A stretch of DNA of 5,056 nucleotides from NCBI GenBank assembly GCA_027322375.1, contig DAHVRS010000466.1:1-5056 (forward strand), read 5' to 3'. Every line of letters begins with the position of its first letter. The stretch's first letter is position 1. Both the position numbers and the translations under genes were made by a program. Under the pieces are notes generated by a model, which worked only from the letters and a program-made list of their open reading frames with translations, searched no databases and was not told the DNA's origin. Shown here one piece after another: positions 4,369-5,056 of this stretch. This DNA comes from Brachybacterium sp. (GTDB taxonomy: Bacteria > Actinomycetota > Actinomycetes > Actinomycetales > Dermabacteraceae).

Positions 4369-5056
4369 GCAGGGCAGTGGATTCCGCGGAGCGCCCCGCG
4401 GCGCGCGACTCCTCCGTGCGTGCGAGGCGCTCCTGCTCCTCGAAGCGGCTGCTCAGCAGGCCGCGGCCCACGCCGCGGCCCACGCCGCGGCGCAGCGACG
4501 CGAGGCCGCGTGCGACCGGATCCAGGGTCAGCAGGAACATGAGCCCGATCGCGATCTGCACGGCGATGTCGACGGTCAGCGCAAGAGGGCCGGACATCCC
4601 CAGCAGCTCGCCGAACCCGCTGCGACCCGGATCCTCGAGCACCCGATCCAAGATCAGTGTGGCGAGCGGACCGCAGGCGGTCGCGAGCGCGCCAAGCGTC
4701 CACGTGAGCAGGATCGGAAAGGTGATCAGCGAGAGCAGGAAGTTCACCAGCACCCACAGCGAGTCCAGCCAGCGCTGCGGATCGGTGAGCGGGGTGAGCA
4801 TCCGCCGGACAGCCCCGGCTCCAGCCGATGCCTGCACAGCCCTCGGCGCGGGCAGCGGGGAGCCCAGCAGGACGGTCTGCAGTCCCCGCTCGGTGCCCGA
4901 GAAGAGCCGCGCGACGAGCACCGCAATGACCAGCAGAGGCAGGCCCACCCAGATCACGACCGTGCCCGCGCCGAGCGCGAGCAGGGTGATCACGAGCGAG
5001 AACCCGAGCGCGCCCAGCATGAGCGCGAGGAAGGTGTACAGCAGCGTGCGCGCGAT
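4369..5056 (-). pseudogene. Sensor histidine kinase, N-terminal membrane sensor half (split gene, part 1)
   Basis: The minus-strand frame is open from the window edge. An ATG at 5018-5020 exists, but the in-frame codons before it (ARTLLYTFLAL) look like the same first membrane helix, so the true start is outside the window. Counting from that ATG, hydrophobic hairpins lie at about 5-38 and 86-126, with another helix at about 146-166. The sequence between, with ARLFSGTERGLQTVLLGSPL and a LTDPQRWLDSLW segment, resembles the putative-sensor domain (PF13796) found before HisKA_3 kinases in actinobacteria. A charged helical linker, SRFEEQERLARTEESRAAGR (191-210), then leads towards the H-box but breaks off after SAESTAL (217). 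The rest of the gene is at 1298-1863. Reading on into the insert gives a 67-residue unrelated tail before a stop at 4166. The ligand is unknown. Confidence 0.85.
4461..4490 (-). repeat. 12-bp tandem repeat inside the kinase sensor half (2.5 copies)
   Basis: CCGCGGCCCACG occurs at 4461-4472 and 4473-4484, followed by the half copy CCGCGG. On the minus strand it encodes RGVGRGVGRG at the point where the last membrane helix meets the cytoplasmic linker. Being a multiple of three, copy-number change would keep the frame while changing the length of this basic juxtamembrane segment. Confidence 0.65.

Noticed and set aside
3193..4542. 449-codon plus-strand frame over tpg and the membrane gene
   Set aside because: It is an Arg/Pro/His-rich shadow frame of tpg and antisense to the membrane protein.
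4266..4757. 163-codon minus-strand gene overlapping the kinase sensor half
   Set aside because: Most of it is an out-of-frame Arg/Ala-rich shadow of the kinase. Only the last ~33 codons, inside the insert, look like genuine protein and are listed as a truncated gene.
1298..5056. Simple assembly chimera between a plasmid and the chromosome
   Set aside because: A random misjoin would not place both halves of the same kinase on either side, in the right order and orientation and nearly without loss. Read support at the junctions should still be checked.

Overview
This is GC-rich DNA with actinobacterial gene content: a NarL-type two-component pair, an IS3-family transposase end, and a Tap/Tpg telomere pair. 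A member of the Micrococcales is a reasonable guess, but nothing here fixes the genus. The main content is a fragment of a linear-replicon end-maintenance module (tap–tpg) lying inside a sensor-kinase gene that it has split in two.

Layout. Positions 1-141 hold the 3' end of an IS3-family transposase and the likely right end of that insertion sequence. Positions 142-668 carry no credible gene. They hold a strong hairpin, two perfect TTATCCACA DnaA-box matches on the minus strand, a G-rich heptamer repeat tract, and a 10-bp direct repeat. Positions 669-1310 (minus) encode an intact LuxR/NarL-type response regulator. Positions 1298-1863 (minus) encode the C-terminal catalytic half of its partner histidine kinase, starting at the H-box. 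Positions 1864-4368 are the inserted segment. Positions 4369-5056 (minus) encode the membrane sensor half of the same kinase, whose true start lies beyond the window.

The inserted segment (about 2.5 kb) contains, left to right: (i) the C-terminal ~406 codons of a Tap-like telomere-associated protein, cut off at its 5' side and carrying two single-base frameshifts, both in C-runs; (ii) an intact 182-codon Tpg-like terminal protein 6 bp downstream; (iii) a convergent four-helix membrane protein of unknown function whose stop codon overlaps that of tpg; (iv) the last ~33 codons of a further minus-strand gene cut by the right junction. Both ends of the segment cut genes. There is no transposase or integrase inside it and I see no target duplication. 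The kinase halves rejoin in frame if the segment is removed, provided one arginine codon is CGC.

How the genes relate. In Streptomyces, Tap recognises the single-stranded telomere overhang and Tpg is the protein primer left covalently on the 5' end, so the pair patches the ends of linear replicons. Here tap is truncated and frameshifted while tpg is open. The segment therefore looks like captured linear-plasmid or chromosome-end DNA rather than a working module at this site. The insertion destroys the kinase and separates the response regulator from its likely upstream promoter.
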